Shown: positions 39,141-49,819 of the stretch, in pieces
Numbering within the stretch: position 1 is the first letter of the stretch
Layout: the number at the start of each line of letters is the position of its first letter
Assembly (NCBI RefSeq): GCF_013133775.1
Contig: NZ_JABGBO010000007.1
Span: forward strand, 1 to 64,000
Origin: Pelistega europaea
Lineage (GTDB): Bacteria; Pseudomonadota; Gammaproteobacteria; Burkholderiales; Burkholderiaceae_B
Direction: 5' to 3'
DNA length: 64,000 nucleotides
Program-made: the position numbers and the translations under genes
The notes under the pieces: generated by a model
Told to the model about the DNA's origin: nothing
The model's input: the letters and a program-made list of their open reading frames with translations, nothing else
The model's database searches: none

Positions 39141-39458
39141 ATGAATTTAAATATCTCTGGTCACCATCTTGATATAACTCCAGCGATTAAAGAATACGTT
39201 GAGACCAAACTTGCTCGCGTATTGCGCCATATAGATAATGTCATTGATGTCCAAGTCATCCTCTCTAAAGAGCCTATCAAACAAAGGGCTGAGGTGACAT
39301 TGAGAGTTCCCGGTAAGGATATTCATGCAGAATCAGCTGATGATAATTTATACGCTGCAATTGACTTGCTCGTGGATAAAACAGACCGTTTAGTGCTTAA
39401 ACACAAAGAAAAACAAAAGAGTTTTTCTAACACAGCAGCTAAACATATCACAGCTTAA
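39141..39458 (+). CDS. hpf: Ribosome hibernation-promoting factor (short HPF/YhbH)
   Basis: 105 residues from the ATG at 39141, which has AAAAGGAG 7 nt upstream; a frame start at 39123 lacks a site. MNLNISGHHLDITPAIKEYVETKLARVLRHIDNV and HAESADDNLYAAIDLLVDKTDRLVLKHKEK are typical of HPF. It binds the 30S subunit to form inactive 100S ribosomes in stationary phase. The position before ptsN is conserved in proteobacteria. Confidence 0.94.
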   Translation: MNLNISGHHLDITPAIKEYVETKLARVLRHIDNVIDVQVILSKEPIKQRAEVTLRVPGKDIHAESADDNLYAAIDLLVDKTDRLVLKHKEKQKSFSNTAAKHITA

Positions 39459-39475
39459 TAACTGTCTATCTCGTA

Positions 39476-39504
39476 ACCCGATACTGTCTTGTATGGTATC
39501 GGGT
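39476..39504 (+). terminator. Hairpin after hpf
   Basis: ACCCGATAC pairs with GTATCGGGT across an 11-nt loop, 18 nt after the hpf stop. There is no clear T-run, so its terminator role is uncertain. Confidence 0.4.
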
Positions 39505-39652
39505 CAATAAGTGAAGTGAGTTTTATAAGCAATAAACCATGATTGGATTGAACAAGCCCATTAAAATTCATATAATGCTTGCTTTCCCTAAACATGATGA
39601 ATGCCCTTTATAACTGATTTCCGAATTAGAAATTCATCTTATAATCGCAAGT

Positions 39653-40099
39653 ATGAATCAATTATCTTCTATTTTGTCGCTCGAAAACATCCTTTTAGAT
39701 GTAAATGCTACCAGCAAGAAACGAGCTTTTGAACAAGTTGCCCTTCTTTTTGAAAATAATCAGGGTATCGCTCGCTCTACAGTATTTGATGGATTATTCT
39801 CTCGTGAGCGACTAGGCTCTACTGCTTTAGGGCATGGTGTTGCAATACCTCATGGGCGTATTCCTAAACTAGAGCATGCTCATGCCGCTTTTGTCCGACT
39901 TGCCACCCCTATCCCTTTTGATGCCCCTGATGGTCAAAATGTACAGCTTTTGGTCTGTCTTCTTGTCCCCGAGAGTGCAACACAACAGCACTTAGATTTG
40001 TTGGCAAGCATTGCCCAAAAGCTCTCTGATGAGGGTACTCGTCAGCAATTATTGACAAATACCGACCCTCAAGCGATCTATTCTTTATTAACCGCCTAA
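39653..40099 (+). CDS. ptsN: Nitrogen-PTS EIIA protein
   Basis: 148 residues. The phosphorylated His is in [14 protein letters not shown], following [14 protein letters not shown]. This is the PtsN/EIIA-Ntr family. It relays phosphate to control potassium and nitrogen related targets. HprK follows, as in many betaproteobacteria, indicating a regulatory PTS. Confidence 0.95.
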   Translation: MNQLSSILSLENILLDVNATSKKRAFEQVALLFENNQGIARSTVFDGLFSRERLGSTALGHGVAIPHGRIPKLEHAHAAFVRLATPIPFDAPDGQNVQLLVCLLVPESATQQHLDLLASIAQKLSDEGTRQQLLTNTDPQAIYSLLTA

Positions 40100-40103
40100 C
40101 ATT

Positions 40104-40135
40104 AAGCCAATGTGTATTCACGTTGGCTTTATTAT
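40104..40135 (+). terminator. Hairpin with T-rich tail between ptsN and hprK
   Basis: AAGCCAATGTG, loop TATT, CACGTTGGCTT, then TATTATTTTT. The stem has one G-T pair. It begins 5 nt after the ptsN stop and ends shortly before the hprK start, so it could attenuate read-through into hprK. Confidence 0.6.
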
Positions 40136-40148
40136 TTTTAACCTCCAG

Positions 40149-41081
40149 ATGACTATGCTACCTCTCCAAGAATTAATTGACGACAATGATGAAACGCTGA
40201 AATTTGTATGGAAAGCTGGACAGGTAGCAGCTGCAAGACCCTTACCAGAGTCCACTGGCGATGCCGCTGACTTGGTCGGTCATCTAAACATGATTCACCC
40301 AGCACGTATCCAGGTCTTTGGTCAGGAGGAAATTGATTTTTTCTCTCGTCTCGCACCAGCCCAACAAGAGCGTGCTCTTGTTAACCTTGCTGAAGGGAGT
40401 GTTCCTGCTATCATCATTGCCGAAAGTATTGAAGCTCCACAGAACATTCTCAATTTCTGTCAACGCAGTAAGATTCCCCTTCTCTCCTCTCCTGCAAACT
40501 CTGCCAGAGTGATTGAGGTATTGCGTGTTTATTTAGCTCGACGCTATGCCCCTACCACAACAATTCATGGGGTATTTCTTGATGTGCTTGGGTTGGGCGT
40601 GCTTATTACAGGTGAATCTGGTCTGGGGAAAAGCGAATTAGCGCTAGAGCTAATTTCTCGAGGACATGGTTTGGTTGCCGACGATGCAGTAGAGTTTTCT
40701 CGCACTGCACCTACCCTCATTGAGGGACAATGTCCTGAATTACTGCGTAATTTATTAGAGGTTCGAGGCTTAGGTCTATTGGACATTCGTACAATTTTTG
40801 GCGAAACTTCTGTCCGTCGCAAGATGAGTCTTAAACTGATTGTACACCTCGTCCGAGCCAACAATGAGAAGTTTGAACGTTTGCCTATCCAAGACCAGAT
40901 GCAGGATATTCTCGGTATTCCTGTACGTCGTGTTATGTTACAAGTAGCAGCTGGTCGCAACCTAGCAGTGCTGGTAGAGGCAGCTGTTCGTAATACGATT
41001 TTAAAATTGCGAGGTATTGATACCTTGAGTGAATTTATGGAACGTCAATCTAGGGCTATTCTAGAAAACAGTCGTTTATAG
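40149..41081 (+). CDS. hprK: HPr kinase/phosphorylase
   Basis: About 310 residues. The Walker A motif is [29 protein letters not shown], and the HprK signature region [25 protein letters not shown] follows. It phosphorylates and dephosphorylates Ser of HPr. In this group of bacteria it is encoded with ptsN and rapZ. ATGs at 40149 and 40155 are both possible; no clear ribosome site precedes either, and the frame open from 40110 overlaps the terminator-like hairpin. Confidence 0.94.
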   Translation: MTMLPLQELIDDNDETLKFVWKAGQVAAARPLPESTGDAADLVGHLNMIHPARIQVFGQEEIDFFSRLAPAQQERALVNLAEGSVPAIIIAESIEAPQNILNFCQRSKIPLLSSPANSARVIEVLRVYLARRYAPTTTIHGVFLDVLGLGVLITGESGLGKSELALELISRGHGLVADDAVEFSRTAPTLIEGQCPELLRNLLEVRGLGLLDIRTIFGETSVRRKMSLKLIVHLVRANNEKFERLPIQDQMQDILGIPVRRVMLQVAAGRNLAVLVEAAVRNTILKLRGIDTLSEFMERQSRAILENSRL

Positions 41082-41300
41082 TACTACCTATTGGCTCTCG
41101 TATTCATATACTGTTGATGCAACTTGTGCGTTCATTTGTCATATTTTAAGTATGGAATGGATGATATGCTAATGTCCATACAGTATGTTTGATGACAGCA
41201 CTGTTTTTTGCCAGATGAAATCCATTTTAAATGGTCACACCACGTGGATATTCATCTCTAATAGGTGTCTAATAGCACTAACAAAATTTAGGTTATCATT

Positions 41301-42185
41301 ATGCAAAGGTCCGTTGTTCTTATTACTGGTATTTCTGGTTCTGGCAAGTCTGTCGCCTTACGGCAATTAGAGGACTTGACCTATAACTGTGTAGACAATT
41401 TACCAGTGCCTTTATTACATGAATACATTAACAACGCCCTAAATGACAATTTAGATAAAATTGCCGTCGCTATTGATGCACGCTCTCACGGAGATATACA
41501 AAACATGCCAGAGATTATCTGTGGTCTGCGTGCACAGGGTGTTCCTATCAAGGTAATTTTCTTAGAAGCTCGTACAGATACCTTATTACACCGTTATTCT
41601 GAGTCTCGTCGTGCCCACCCCCTGACACTACGAATCAAGCAACTAACAGGTACTACTCCATCTCTGGAAGAATGTATTGATTACGAAAAAGAATTATTAG
41701 CCCCTTTGCGTCAAACAGAGCATGTTATTGATACTTCTGACCTCACACCCAGCCAATTAAGAGCCTGGGTAAGAGAGTTAAGTGAAGTAGAAATGGGAGA
41801 AATCTTACTAACGTTTGAATCTTTTGCATTCAAAAAGGGCGTTCCAAGTAGCGCAGATTTAGTTTTTGATGTAAGATGTCTACCTAACCCTCATTACGAT
41901 CCTGAACTTAAGCCCCTCACTGGGCGTGATTTACCTGTAGCGGATTGGCTATCTAGCTTTGATAGCGTCAATGAGTTGATTAACGATATTACTGCATATA
42001 TCCAAAAATGGCTTCCTTATTATATGCAGGACACGCGTAGCTACTTGACAGTAGCCATTGGTTGTACAGGCGGTAAGCACCGCTCTGTTTATGTGGCCGA
42101 AGAATTGGCCAAACGTTTCAGTTATCACCGACCTTTACGCGTGCGACATCGTGCACAAGCACAGTTTTATAGCGATAAAGTATGA
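41301..42185 (+). CDS. rapZ: RNase adapter protein RapZ
   Basis: 294 residues. N-terminal Walker A VLITGISGSGKSVALRQLED, then NCVDNLPVPLL, and the C-terminal IGCTGGKHRSVYVAEELAKRF that forms the metabolite-sensing domain. In enterobacteria RapZ guides GlmZ cleavage to control GlmS and so amino-sugar supply. Here a 219-nt gap separates it from hprK. The stop overlaps the next start. Confidence 0.95.
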   Translation: MQRSVVLITGISGSGKSVALRQLEDLTYNCVDNLPVPLLHEYINNALNDNLDKIAVAIDARSHGDIQNMPEIICGLRAQGVPIKVIFLEARTDTLLHRYSESRRAHPLTLRIKQLTGTTPSLEECIDYEKELLAPLRQTEHVIDTSDLTPSQLRAWVRELSEVEMGEILLTFESFAFKKGVPSSADLVFDVRCLPNPHYDPELKPLTGRDLPVADWLSSFDSVNELINDITAYIQKWLPYYMQDTRSYLTVAIGCTGGKHRSVYVAEELAKRFSYHRPLRVRHRAQAQFYSDKV

Positions 42186-42976
42186 TGAGACATTTTTTAC
42201 TTGCGCTTGTTGCCATGATTGAGGTGTTGTTTTCTCCATCAATCGCCGAGGCAGCGACTAGCGCACCTTCGATGACTTCAGAAGTGACTCCTTCTTCTGC
42301 TGGTTCTATGACTCAAGCAGCACAAGCGTCAGCTTCTAGCACAGCTAATTCAGAAACTTCCTCTGAGTCCACTGTGCCTAAACGCACTACAACAGCAGCA
42401 TACCGTATTACAGTAAATGGTATTTTCCCTGAATCTCCTACCGAGAACTGGGGGAGCAAATCGTTGGACGAAAAGTTCAATGATGATGATACATACTTGT
42501 CTGAGCAGGCAGAGACGGATTTATCATCGGGCAGTACGACTAGCTCGACTGATAACTCTACCCTCAAAAAGGACAATGCCCCTAAACTACGTGTAGAATC
42601 CTCGCACACCCGACGAGGTAAAGCCTATACAGTCAACGGTAAACGTTATGTCCCTTTTGCTAGTATTAAGGAATTTTCACAAACGGGGGTCGCCTCTTGG
42701 TATGGCCCAGGATTTCATGGCAAAAAATCCTCTAATGGTGAGCGATTTAATCAGTATGCTCTTACAGCAGCACATAAAGAATTGCCGCTCAATAGTATGG
42801 TTAAAGTGACTCGTGTCTCAACAGGCAAAAGTATTGTTGTCAGAATCACTGATCGTGGACCGTTCCACAAAAACCGTGTTATTGACCTATCGTATGGTGC
42901 GGCTAAAAAACTAGGTATTGATAAAAAGGGTGCTGACAAGGTTACGATTGAATTGATTACAGATAACCGAGGTTAA
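42182..42976 (+). CDS. rlpA: RlpA-like double-psi beta-barrel protein
   Basis: 264 residues with a signal peptide (FLLALVAMIEVLFSPSIAEA). A Ser/Thr-rich low-complexity spacer runs from ~25 to ~140. The C-terminal RlpA domain follows: GVASWYGPGFHGKKSSNGERFNQYALTAAHKELPLNSMVKV and RITDRGPFHKNRVIDLSYGAAKKLGI. RlpA proteins are septal lytic transglycosylases in some species. No SPOR domain is seen, so septal targeting by that route is absent. There is no lipobox. It is coupled to rapZ by a 4-nt overlap. Confidence 0.87.
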   Translation: MMRHFLLALVAMIEVLFSPSIAEAATSAPSMTSEVTPSSAGSMTQAAQASASSTANSETSSESTVPKRTTTAAYRITVNGIFPESPTENWGSKSLDEKFNDDDTYLSEQAETDLSSGSTTSSTDNSTLKKDNAPKLRVESSHTRRGKAYTVNGKRYVPFASIKEFSQTGVASWYGPGFHGKKSSNGERFNQYALTAAHKELPLNSMVKVTRVSTGKSIVVRITDRGPFHKNRVIDLSYGAAKKLGIDKKGADKVTIELITDNRG

Positions 42977-43033
42977 TTAGTTTTTAATAATCTTTACCGA
43001 TAAATATCTTTAATTATTTATCACCCCTATCAT

Positions 43034-43060
43034 ACGGACTGTGTACACACAGTCCGTTTT
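43034..43060. terminator. Bidirectional terminator between rlpA and rsmI
   Basis: ACGGACTGTGT, loop AC, ACACAGTCCGT, then TTTTG. The perfect 11-bp stem stands in the convergent gap and suits both directions. Confidence 0.8.
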
Positions 43061-43078
43061 GCTTTTGCCCCATATAGA

Positions 43079-43999
43079 CTACCCCTCTTCTTTTAAAGCT
43101 AAGGCTCGACTATATACTCTATCCTTTGGTAACTGTGTAAGTTGTGTAGTGATTTTAACGGCATCCTTGAGCGAAATATGAGCCAACATAGTACTCAATA
43201 ATTTATCCAGCTCTGCATTATCCTCATTCTGTATCTCTTGCATGGGGCTGAGAATTAACACAAACTCCCCTTTTTGACGGTGGTCATCCTCTTGAATCCA
43301 TATTAATAACTCCCCAAGTGGCAAAGAAACCATCTGTTCAAATCGCTTGGTAAGCTCTCTAGCCAACACTACCACCCGCTCTGCTCCATAGGTAGACAGC
43401 ATATCTTTGATACTATCAACGATGCGGTGTGGTGACTCAAACATAACCACGGATAAGGTGCTATTTTGCCATTGTTGCAACCACTGTTGACGAGCATGTG
43501 ACTTGGGAGGAACAAATCCAGCAAAGATAAATCCAGGATTTTCATCGCTTGTCATACCACTACCCATCAATGCAGTAATCACAGCAGAAGCACCAGGAAT
43601 TGGTCTTACCTCAAAACCTGCTTGGCGTACCAATGCCACTAATTTTCCCCCTGGATCACTTACTGCCGGAGCTCCTGCATCTGAAATAAGTGCAACACGT
43701 TGCCCAGACTGTAACCGTTGCACAATGTGTTGAGCGGCTTCCGCTTCGTTATGCTGATGTGCTGCCATCAATGGTGTAGTAATGCCATAGCTATTGAGTA
43801 GACTTTTAGAGGAGCGAGTATCTTCACAGGCAATCACATCGACCATTTGCAAGATATACCATGCCCGCCAAGTCATATCGCACAGATTACCAATAGGAGT
43901 TGCCACAATATACAGCACTCCTTCGGGCCAATATTGCCGCTGTAAATCTTCTGTCACTCTTTCCAATAGTGGATGAAATTGTCCAGCTCCTATCGACAT
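43079..43999 (-). CDS. rsmI: 16S rRNA (cytidine-1402-2'-O)-methyltransferase
   Basis: 306 residues. LYIVATPIGNLCDMTWRAWYILQMVDVIACEDTR at the N-terminus and ALISDAGAPAVSDPGGKLV are typical of the tetrapyrrole-methylase-fold RsmI family. It methylates C1402 in the ribosomal decoding centre. It is divergent from yraN, as in many proteobacteria. Confidence 0.95.
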   Translation of the reverse strand: MSIGAGQFHPLLERVTEDLQRQYWPEGVLYIVATPIGNLCDMTWRAWYILQMVDVIACEDTRSSKSLLNSYGITTPLMAAHQHNEAEAAQHIVQRLQSGQRVALISDAGAPAVSDPGGKLVALVRQAGFEVRPIPGASAVITALMGSGMTSDENPGFIFAGFVPPKSHARQQWLQQWQNSTLSVVMFESPHRIVDSIKDMLSTYGAERVVVLARELTKRFEQMVSLPLGELLIWIQEDDHRQKGEFVLILSPMQEIQNEDNAELDKLLSTMLAHISLKDAVKITTQLTQLPKDRVYSRALALKEEG

Positions 44000-44051
44000 A
44001 ACTACCCTATTACGTAAAAATATAAGAAGCTCTTATTATCGCAAAAAACCT

Positions 44052-44540
44052 ATGGATATTCGATTTAATTTGCTCAAACCTATAAAACGACGACATGCCT
44101 CTCAAAAAGCACCCCCCCACAAAATATCATCTATCCCTGCTGGGGACTGTCTATCACAAACCGTCAAGCACCACCATTCCGCACGTCAAGAAAAGGGGTT
44201 TTCTTACGAACAAATGGCACTGGACTTTCTTCTTGCACAAAATTTAGTACTACTAGCACAAAATCTCTCTTGTCGAATGGGAGAAATTGATTTAGTCATG
44301 CAAGATGGGCAAACTCTGGTATTTGTAGAGGTACGTTATCGACGTAGTCATCAATTTGGAGGAGCAATCGCTAGCATTACACCTACCAAATACCGTAAAT
44401 TACAGCGAACTGCTTATTATTTTCTCCCCTTTTTAACTCAACGCTTCTTTTGCGGCATAACACCACCCTGCCGTTTTGATGCTGTATGCATTCATGGCGA
44501 TAGCACTGAGAAATTATGGTTAAAAAATATCACATATTGA
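44052..44540 (+). CDS. yraN: YraN/UPF0102 nuclease-fold protein
   Basis: 162 residues. The C-terminal part, from ~residue 50, carries the UPF0102 core: EQMALDFLLAQNLVLLAQNLSCRMGEIDLVMQDGQTLVFVEVRYRR, with GEIDLV and (V)EV(R/K) motifs of restriction-endonuclease-like folds. The first ~45 residues are an extra basic tail; a later start is possible but no ATG is near the core. The biochemical role is poorly known in the family. Confidence 0.85.
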   Translation: MDIRFNLLKPIKRRHASQKAPPHKISSIPAGDCLSQTVKHHHSARQEKGFSYEQMALDFLLAQNLVLLAQNLSCRMGEIDLVMQDGQTLVFVEVRYRRSHQFGGAIASITPTKYRKLQRTAYYFLPFLTQRFFCGITPPCRFDAVCIHGDSTEKLWLKNITY

Positions 44541-44653
44541 GGTAACTGTTAGGTATTGAAACAACATAATTTGCATAATAAGGCATTTTTCCCAAATAGG
44601 AAGGCTGTCAAGGTTATACTACTAGCTATTGCGTTTTATTACGACGGACAGGA

Positions 44654-45244
44654 ATGGATTTAAAAGACAGAATTTCTCTTCATTTTGATGATGCAGCAAC
44701 ATCACTACAACATAGCACCCAACAATTGCAAGAGCCGTTAGCACAAGCAACTCATATACTTGTAGATACCATTAACCAAGGTAACAAGGTGCTGGCTTGT
44801 GGCAATGGTGGCTCTGCTGCTGATGCACAGCACTTTATTGCAGAATTAGTGGGCCGTTTTGAAAGAGATCGTATCCCTCTTGCTGGGGTAGCACTTAATA
44901 CAGATACATCGATTCTCACTGCAGTGGGCAACGACTACAGTTTTGATGTGGTATTTGAGCGTCAGGTGCAAGCACTGGGTATGCCCGGTGATTTACTCGT
45001 AGCTATCACTACCAGTGGGAATTCTGCTAATGTGCTTAAGGCCATCCATGCTGCACACGACCGTGGTATGAGAGTGATTGCCCTAAGTGGCAAAAAAGGC
45101 GGAGCATTGAATGACATCCTACTTCCAGACGATGTTCATTTATGTGTTCCACATGACCGCACCATGCGTATTCAAGAAATTCATATTTTATTGTTGCATA
45201 TTCTATGTGACGGGCTTGATGCTTTCTTATTGGGAGACTTTTAG
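44654..45244 (+). CDS. diaA: DiaA/GmhA-like SIS-domain protein
   Basis: 196 residues, one SIS domain. CGNGGSAADAQHFIAELVGRFERDRIPLAGVALNTD and ITTSGNSANVLKAIHAAHDRG are shared by phosphoheptose isomerase GmhA and the DnaA initiator-associating factor DiaA. The position between yraN and a BON lipoprotein matches the yraN-yraO-yraP order, where YraO is DiaA. A role in LPS heptose synthesis remains possible. Confidence 0.85.
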   Translation: MDLKDRISLHFDDAATSLQHSTQQLQEPLAQATHILVDTINQGNKVLACGNGGSAADAQHFIAELVGRFERDRIPLAGVALNTDTSILTAVGNDYSFDVVFERQVQALGMPGDLLVAITTSGNSANVLKAIHAAHDRGMRVIALSGKKGGALNDILLPDDVHLCVPHDRTMRIQEIHILLLHILCDGLDAFLLGDF

Positions 45245-45245
45245 T

Positions 45246-45932
45246 ATGAAAACAGCTTTCCGCCCTGTGATTATTGCTGCACTTGTTGGTAGCACTCTAT
45301 TATCTGGATGTATTACCTCTCTTGTTCTAGGTGGTGCCGCCGCTGCTGGACTCATTGTATCTGATCGCCGTACCGCAGGTATGCAACTCACCGATAAAAC
45401 TATCGTGGTCTCTGTGGAAAGTAATATTAAATCTCAACTCAATGCCGATACACTCCGTGTCAATGCTACTTCTATGAACCAACGTGTATTACTCACTGGT
45501 GAGGTCGCAAACCAAGCGGACAAAGAGAAAGCAGGTCAAATTGCACGTGGAGTCAAAGATGTGAAAGAGGTTGTCAATGAATTAATGATTGGTCAACCAG
45601 CTCCTTTTAGCACTCGTTCACGCGACTCTTGGATTTCTTCTAAAGTGCGGAGTGAATTACTATTTACCAAGAATATCCCTTCACGCACAATTTCTATTAC
45701 TACCTCCCAAGGAGTGGTCTACCTTATGGGTAATGTCACTCAACAAGAAGGGGATTTAGCAGCTCAAACAGCCGCCTCTGTAGCTGGTGTTGTACGTGTT
45801 GTTAAGGTATTCGATATTATTACATCAACCAATAGCACAAGTAGTTCGACTGGCTCGTCTGGTGCCTATAACTCTTCCACAAGTACTACCAGTTCTAGCA
45901 CAGGCATGCAAACTGCACCACTTAAAGATTAA
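45246..45932 (+). CDS. BON-domain outer-membrane lipoprotein (YraP/DolP-like)
   Basis: 228 residues from the ATG at 45246, 1 nt after the diaA stop. A lipobox LLSGC follows a hydrophobic signal (PVIIAALVGSTLLSGC). Two BON domains lie at ~55-130 (NIKSQLNADTLRVNATSMNQRVLLTGEVANQADKEKAG) and ~135-200 (VRSELLFTKNIPSRTISITTSQGVVYLMGNVTQQEG). The C-terminal tail is almost only Ser, Thr and Gly. DolP/YraP supports outer-membrane integrity in E. coli. The operon context agrees. Confidence 0.9.
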   Translation: MKTAFRPVIIAALVGSTLLSGCITSLVLGGAAAAGLIVSDRRTAGMQLTDKTIVVSVESNIKSQLNADTLRVNATSMNQRVLLTGEVANQADKEKAGQIARGVKDVKEVVNELMIGQPAPFSTRSRDSWISSKVRSELLFTKNIPSRTISITTSQGVVYLMGNVTQQEGDLAAQTAASVAGVVRVVKVFDIITSTNSTSSSTGSSGAYNSSTSTTSSSTGMQTAPLKD

Positions 45933-45967
45933 TAAACCTTAAAAATTAATGGATATAGGTATTTCTC

Positions 45968-47366
<1,399 letters not shown>

Positions 47367-47378
47367 CTAACCTACTCT

Positions 47379-47418
47379 CACCCAGCTTTCTCATCATAAA
47401 AGGCTGGGTGTTACTTTA
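47379..47418 (+). terminator. Hairpin after argB
   Basis: CACCCAGC pairs with GCTGGGTG across 16 nt, followed by TTACTTT. It starts 12 nt after the argB stop. Confidence 0.6.
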
Positions 47419-47483
47419 AGCAACAGCCTCCTTAGCACAACTAATTTATATCTTTTAACATCATTGAGCTGTAATTACCCAAA

Positions 47484-48206
47484 ATGCCTCGTCTTATTCA
47501 GCCACTTCCTTATAAAAACCCTCTACACAACACACAAAAAGTCTGGCTTTTTGATTTAGATAATACCTTGCATGATGCTTCTCATGCCGTTTTTTCTCAA
47601 ATCGACAAAAGCATGACACGAGCAGTGATGCAATCTTTACACATTGACTATAACGAAGCCACTCAATTACGTCAACGCTATTGGGAACGCTACGGAGCCA
47701 CAATGATTGGTATGCATAGGCATCATGGTGTAGACCCCCTGGAGTTTCTGCATCTCAGCCATGATTTTGATATTCCTAAGTATGTTAAGCATGAACCTCG
47801 TTTAGCATACCTCCTAACCCGTGTACCTGGCATTAAGTATGTCTTAACGAATGCCCCTTATGGCTACGCTCGCCAAGTCTTACAAACACTAGGGATTGAG
47901 CATTGTTTTGCTGGAATTTGTGCCATTGACCAGATGTACTTGCGTGGTGATTATCACCCTAAACCATCAACCCTTTTATTCAAAAGCCTGTTACATGAAT
48001 TACAGACACCGGCCCGCCAAGTTGTGCTTGTTGAAGACACATTAAAAAATCTCAAAGCGGCCAAACGCCTAGGTATGCAATGTGCCCATATTTACCATCC
48101 GCACACCCCTTTTAGTGCCACCTATGATGGACGTCCTGGCTATGTGGATATCCGTGTACATTCTATTCAAGCATTGTTATTAAGTGATTTTGCATTATCA
48201 CGTTAA
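47484..48206 (+). CDS. HAD-family pyrimidine 5'-nucleotidase-like protein
   Basis: 240 residues. Motif I is WLFDLDNTLHDASHAVF, motif II YVLTNAPYGYA, the Lys is in HPKPSTLLFKSLL and motif IV in VVLVEDTLKNLKAAKRLG. The pattern matches the SDT1/pyrimidine 5'-nucleotidase group. It presumably dephosphorylates a nucleotide in the cytosol. It follows argB as in related Burkholderiales. The first residues contain no targeting signal. Confidence 0.85.
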   Translation: MPRLIQPLPYKNPLHNTQKVWLFDLDNTLHDASHAVFSQIDKSMTRAVMQSLHIDYNEATQLRQRYWERYGATMIGMHRHHGVDPLEFLHLSHDFDIPKYVKHEPRLAYLLTRVPGIKYVLTNAPYGYARQVLQTLGIEHCFAGICAIDQMYLRGDYHPKPSTLLFKSLLHELQTPARQVVLVEDTLKNLKAAKRLGMQCAHIYHPHTPFSATYDGRPGYVDIRVHSIQALLLSDFALSR

Positions 48207-48370
48207 TAGCACCATTTTAGTGCAATTCGTATAAAATTTTTATCTCGTTTTAGGCATTTATCCCCGTTTCTTGTTGTTTTTATATCGCCTGTAGGGTGTC
48301 ACTATATTTCTCGTGTATGATTGATTAAACACAATCGCACATACCTTATTCTATAAGGAGGGATTTCATA

Positions 48371-49819
48371 GTGAGTACGACCACTTTCTATAATGAAATG
48401 TATACTAGCGATGGTAGCGTACGTCCTGCTTATCAAGAAGTGGCGGCATGGTTACAACAAAATGGGGTAGATAAGCTTGAGACGCTTAATCAACAAGCCC
48501 TCACCATGTTCTACCGCAAGGGCGTGACATTTACTGTCTATAGCGATGCCAACAATACCGAACGTGTCATCCCTGTTGACATCATTCCCCGCATCATCAC
48601 CCAAACAGAGTGGCAAAAACTCGAAGAAGGCTGTTCACAGCGTATCCGTGCCCTTAATGCCTTTATCCACGACATCTACCATAACCGCGATATTATTCGT
48701 GCCGGACTAATTCCTCTTGAACAGGTTCTAGTCAATGATGGATATGAGCCTTGGATGATGAATATTCAACTACCAAATCCCATTTATGCCCATATCAGTG
48801 GGATTGATTTAATTCGCCACAGCGACGGTGAGTATTATGTACTAGAAGATAATTTGCGTACTCCGTCTGGGGTTTCTTATATGATTGAAAGTCGCTATGT
48901 AAGTGAGCGACTGCTGGAAGGAGTGCTAGACACCAACAACGTACTCCCCGTCAATGGTTACCCCAAAATGCTGCGTGAAAGTCTTATTGAATGCTGCGGC
49001 ATTGAAAACCCTTATATTGTCGTACTAACCCCAGGACGTTACAACAGTGCTTACTATGAGCATGCTTTTCTTGCCCGTGAAATGGGAGCTGCTCTCGTGC
49101 ATGGGTATGACCTTTATGTCGAAAATAGTCAGGTCTATGTCCGCACTGTCCAAGGACGTCAAAAAGTCGATATTATTTACCGCCGGCTTGATGACGCCTT
49201 TCTTGATCCTCTTGCTTTCCGTGCAGACTCTATCCTAGGGGTACCAGGTTTGATGGCAGCTTATCGTGCAGGCAATGTGATGATTGCCAATGCACCAGGC
49301 ACAGGGGTGGCAGATGATAAATCCATCTATCCTTATGTTGGAGAAATGATTCGCTTCTACCTTGGTGAGGAACCCATTTTACATAACGTCCCAACATGGA
49401 TTTGCCGTAAACCTGATGACTTAGCCTATGTATTGGCACACCTAGAGGATTTGGTTGTCAAAGAGGCTCAAGGATCGGGGGGATATGGGATGCTAATTGG
49501 CCCCAAAGCAACTAAAGAAGAAATTGAAAACTATCGTCAACGCATCATTGCAGCACCGGAAGACTTTATTGCCCAACCAACCCTAGCCCTTTCTACATGC
49601 CCTACTTGTGTGGAAGAAGGTATTGCTCCTCGTCACATTGACTTGCGTCCTTTTGTACTGTCTTCTCCAAACAAGGTACGCTTATCGGCAGGAGGTTTAA
49701 CCCGTGTGGCCATGCGGGAGGGTTCTCTTGTAGTGAACTCCTCTCAAGGAGGTGGTGTTAAGGATACTTGGATTTTACGTAATGATACGATGACTACTGA
49801 TCAACGAGGTGCTGTATGA
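48371..49819 (+). CDS. Circularly permuted ATP-grasp protein (Anbu operon)
   Basis: 482 residues from a GTG with AAGGAGG 12 nt upstream. The sequence includes IDLIRHSDGEYYVLEDNLRTPSGVSYMIESR and VVKEAQGSGGYGMLIGPKAT, and matches the CP_ATPgrasp (DUF404/DUF407) family, whose ATP-grasp domain is circularly permuted. ATP-grasp enzymes form amide bonds via acyl phosphate. In this operon type it is thought to make or attach a peptide or amino-acid tag. The stop overlaps the start of the alpha-E gene, so the four genes are coupled. Confidence 0.88.
   Translation: MSTTTFYNEMYTSDGSVRPAYQEVAAWLQQNGVDKLETLNQQALTMFYRKGVTFTVYSDANNTERVIPVDIIPRIITQTEWQKLEEGCSQRIRALNAFIHDIYHNRDIIRAGLIPLEQVLVNDGYEPWMMNIQLPNPIYAHISGIDLIRHSDGEYYVLEDNLRTPSGVSYMIESRYVSERLLEGVLDTNNVLPVNGYPKMLRESLIECCGIENPYIVVLTPGRYNSAYYEHAFLAREMGAALVHGYDLYVENSQVYVRTVQGRQKVDIIYRRLDDAFLDPLAFRADSILGVPGLMAAYRAGNVMIANAPGTGVADDKSIYPYVGEMIRFYLGEEPILHNVPTWICRKPDDLAYVLAHLEDLVVKEAQGSGGYGMLIGPKATKEEIENYRQRIIAAPEDFIAQPTLALSTCPTCVEEGIAPRHIDLRPFVLSSPNKVRLSAGGLTRVAMREGSLVVNSSQGGGVKDTWILRNDTMTTDQRGAV

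Noticed and set aside
40565-40960. 131-codon minus-strand frame within hprK
   Set aside because: It is opposite conserved hprK motifs and resembles no family.
44654-45244. Calling the SIS protein GmhA with certainty
   Set aside because: Motifs are shared by DiaA and GmhA; the yraN and BON neighbours favour DiaA, and no other heptose gene is close by.
45111-45245. Longer start for the BON lipoprotein
   Set aside because: The extension overlaps diaA and would bury the lipoprotein signal; the ATG at 45246 gives a proper signal and lipobox.
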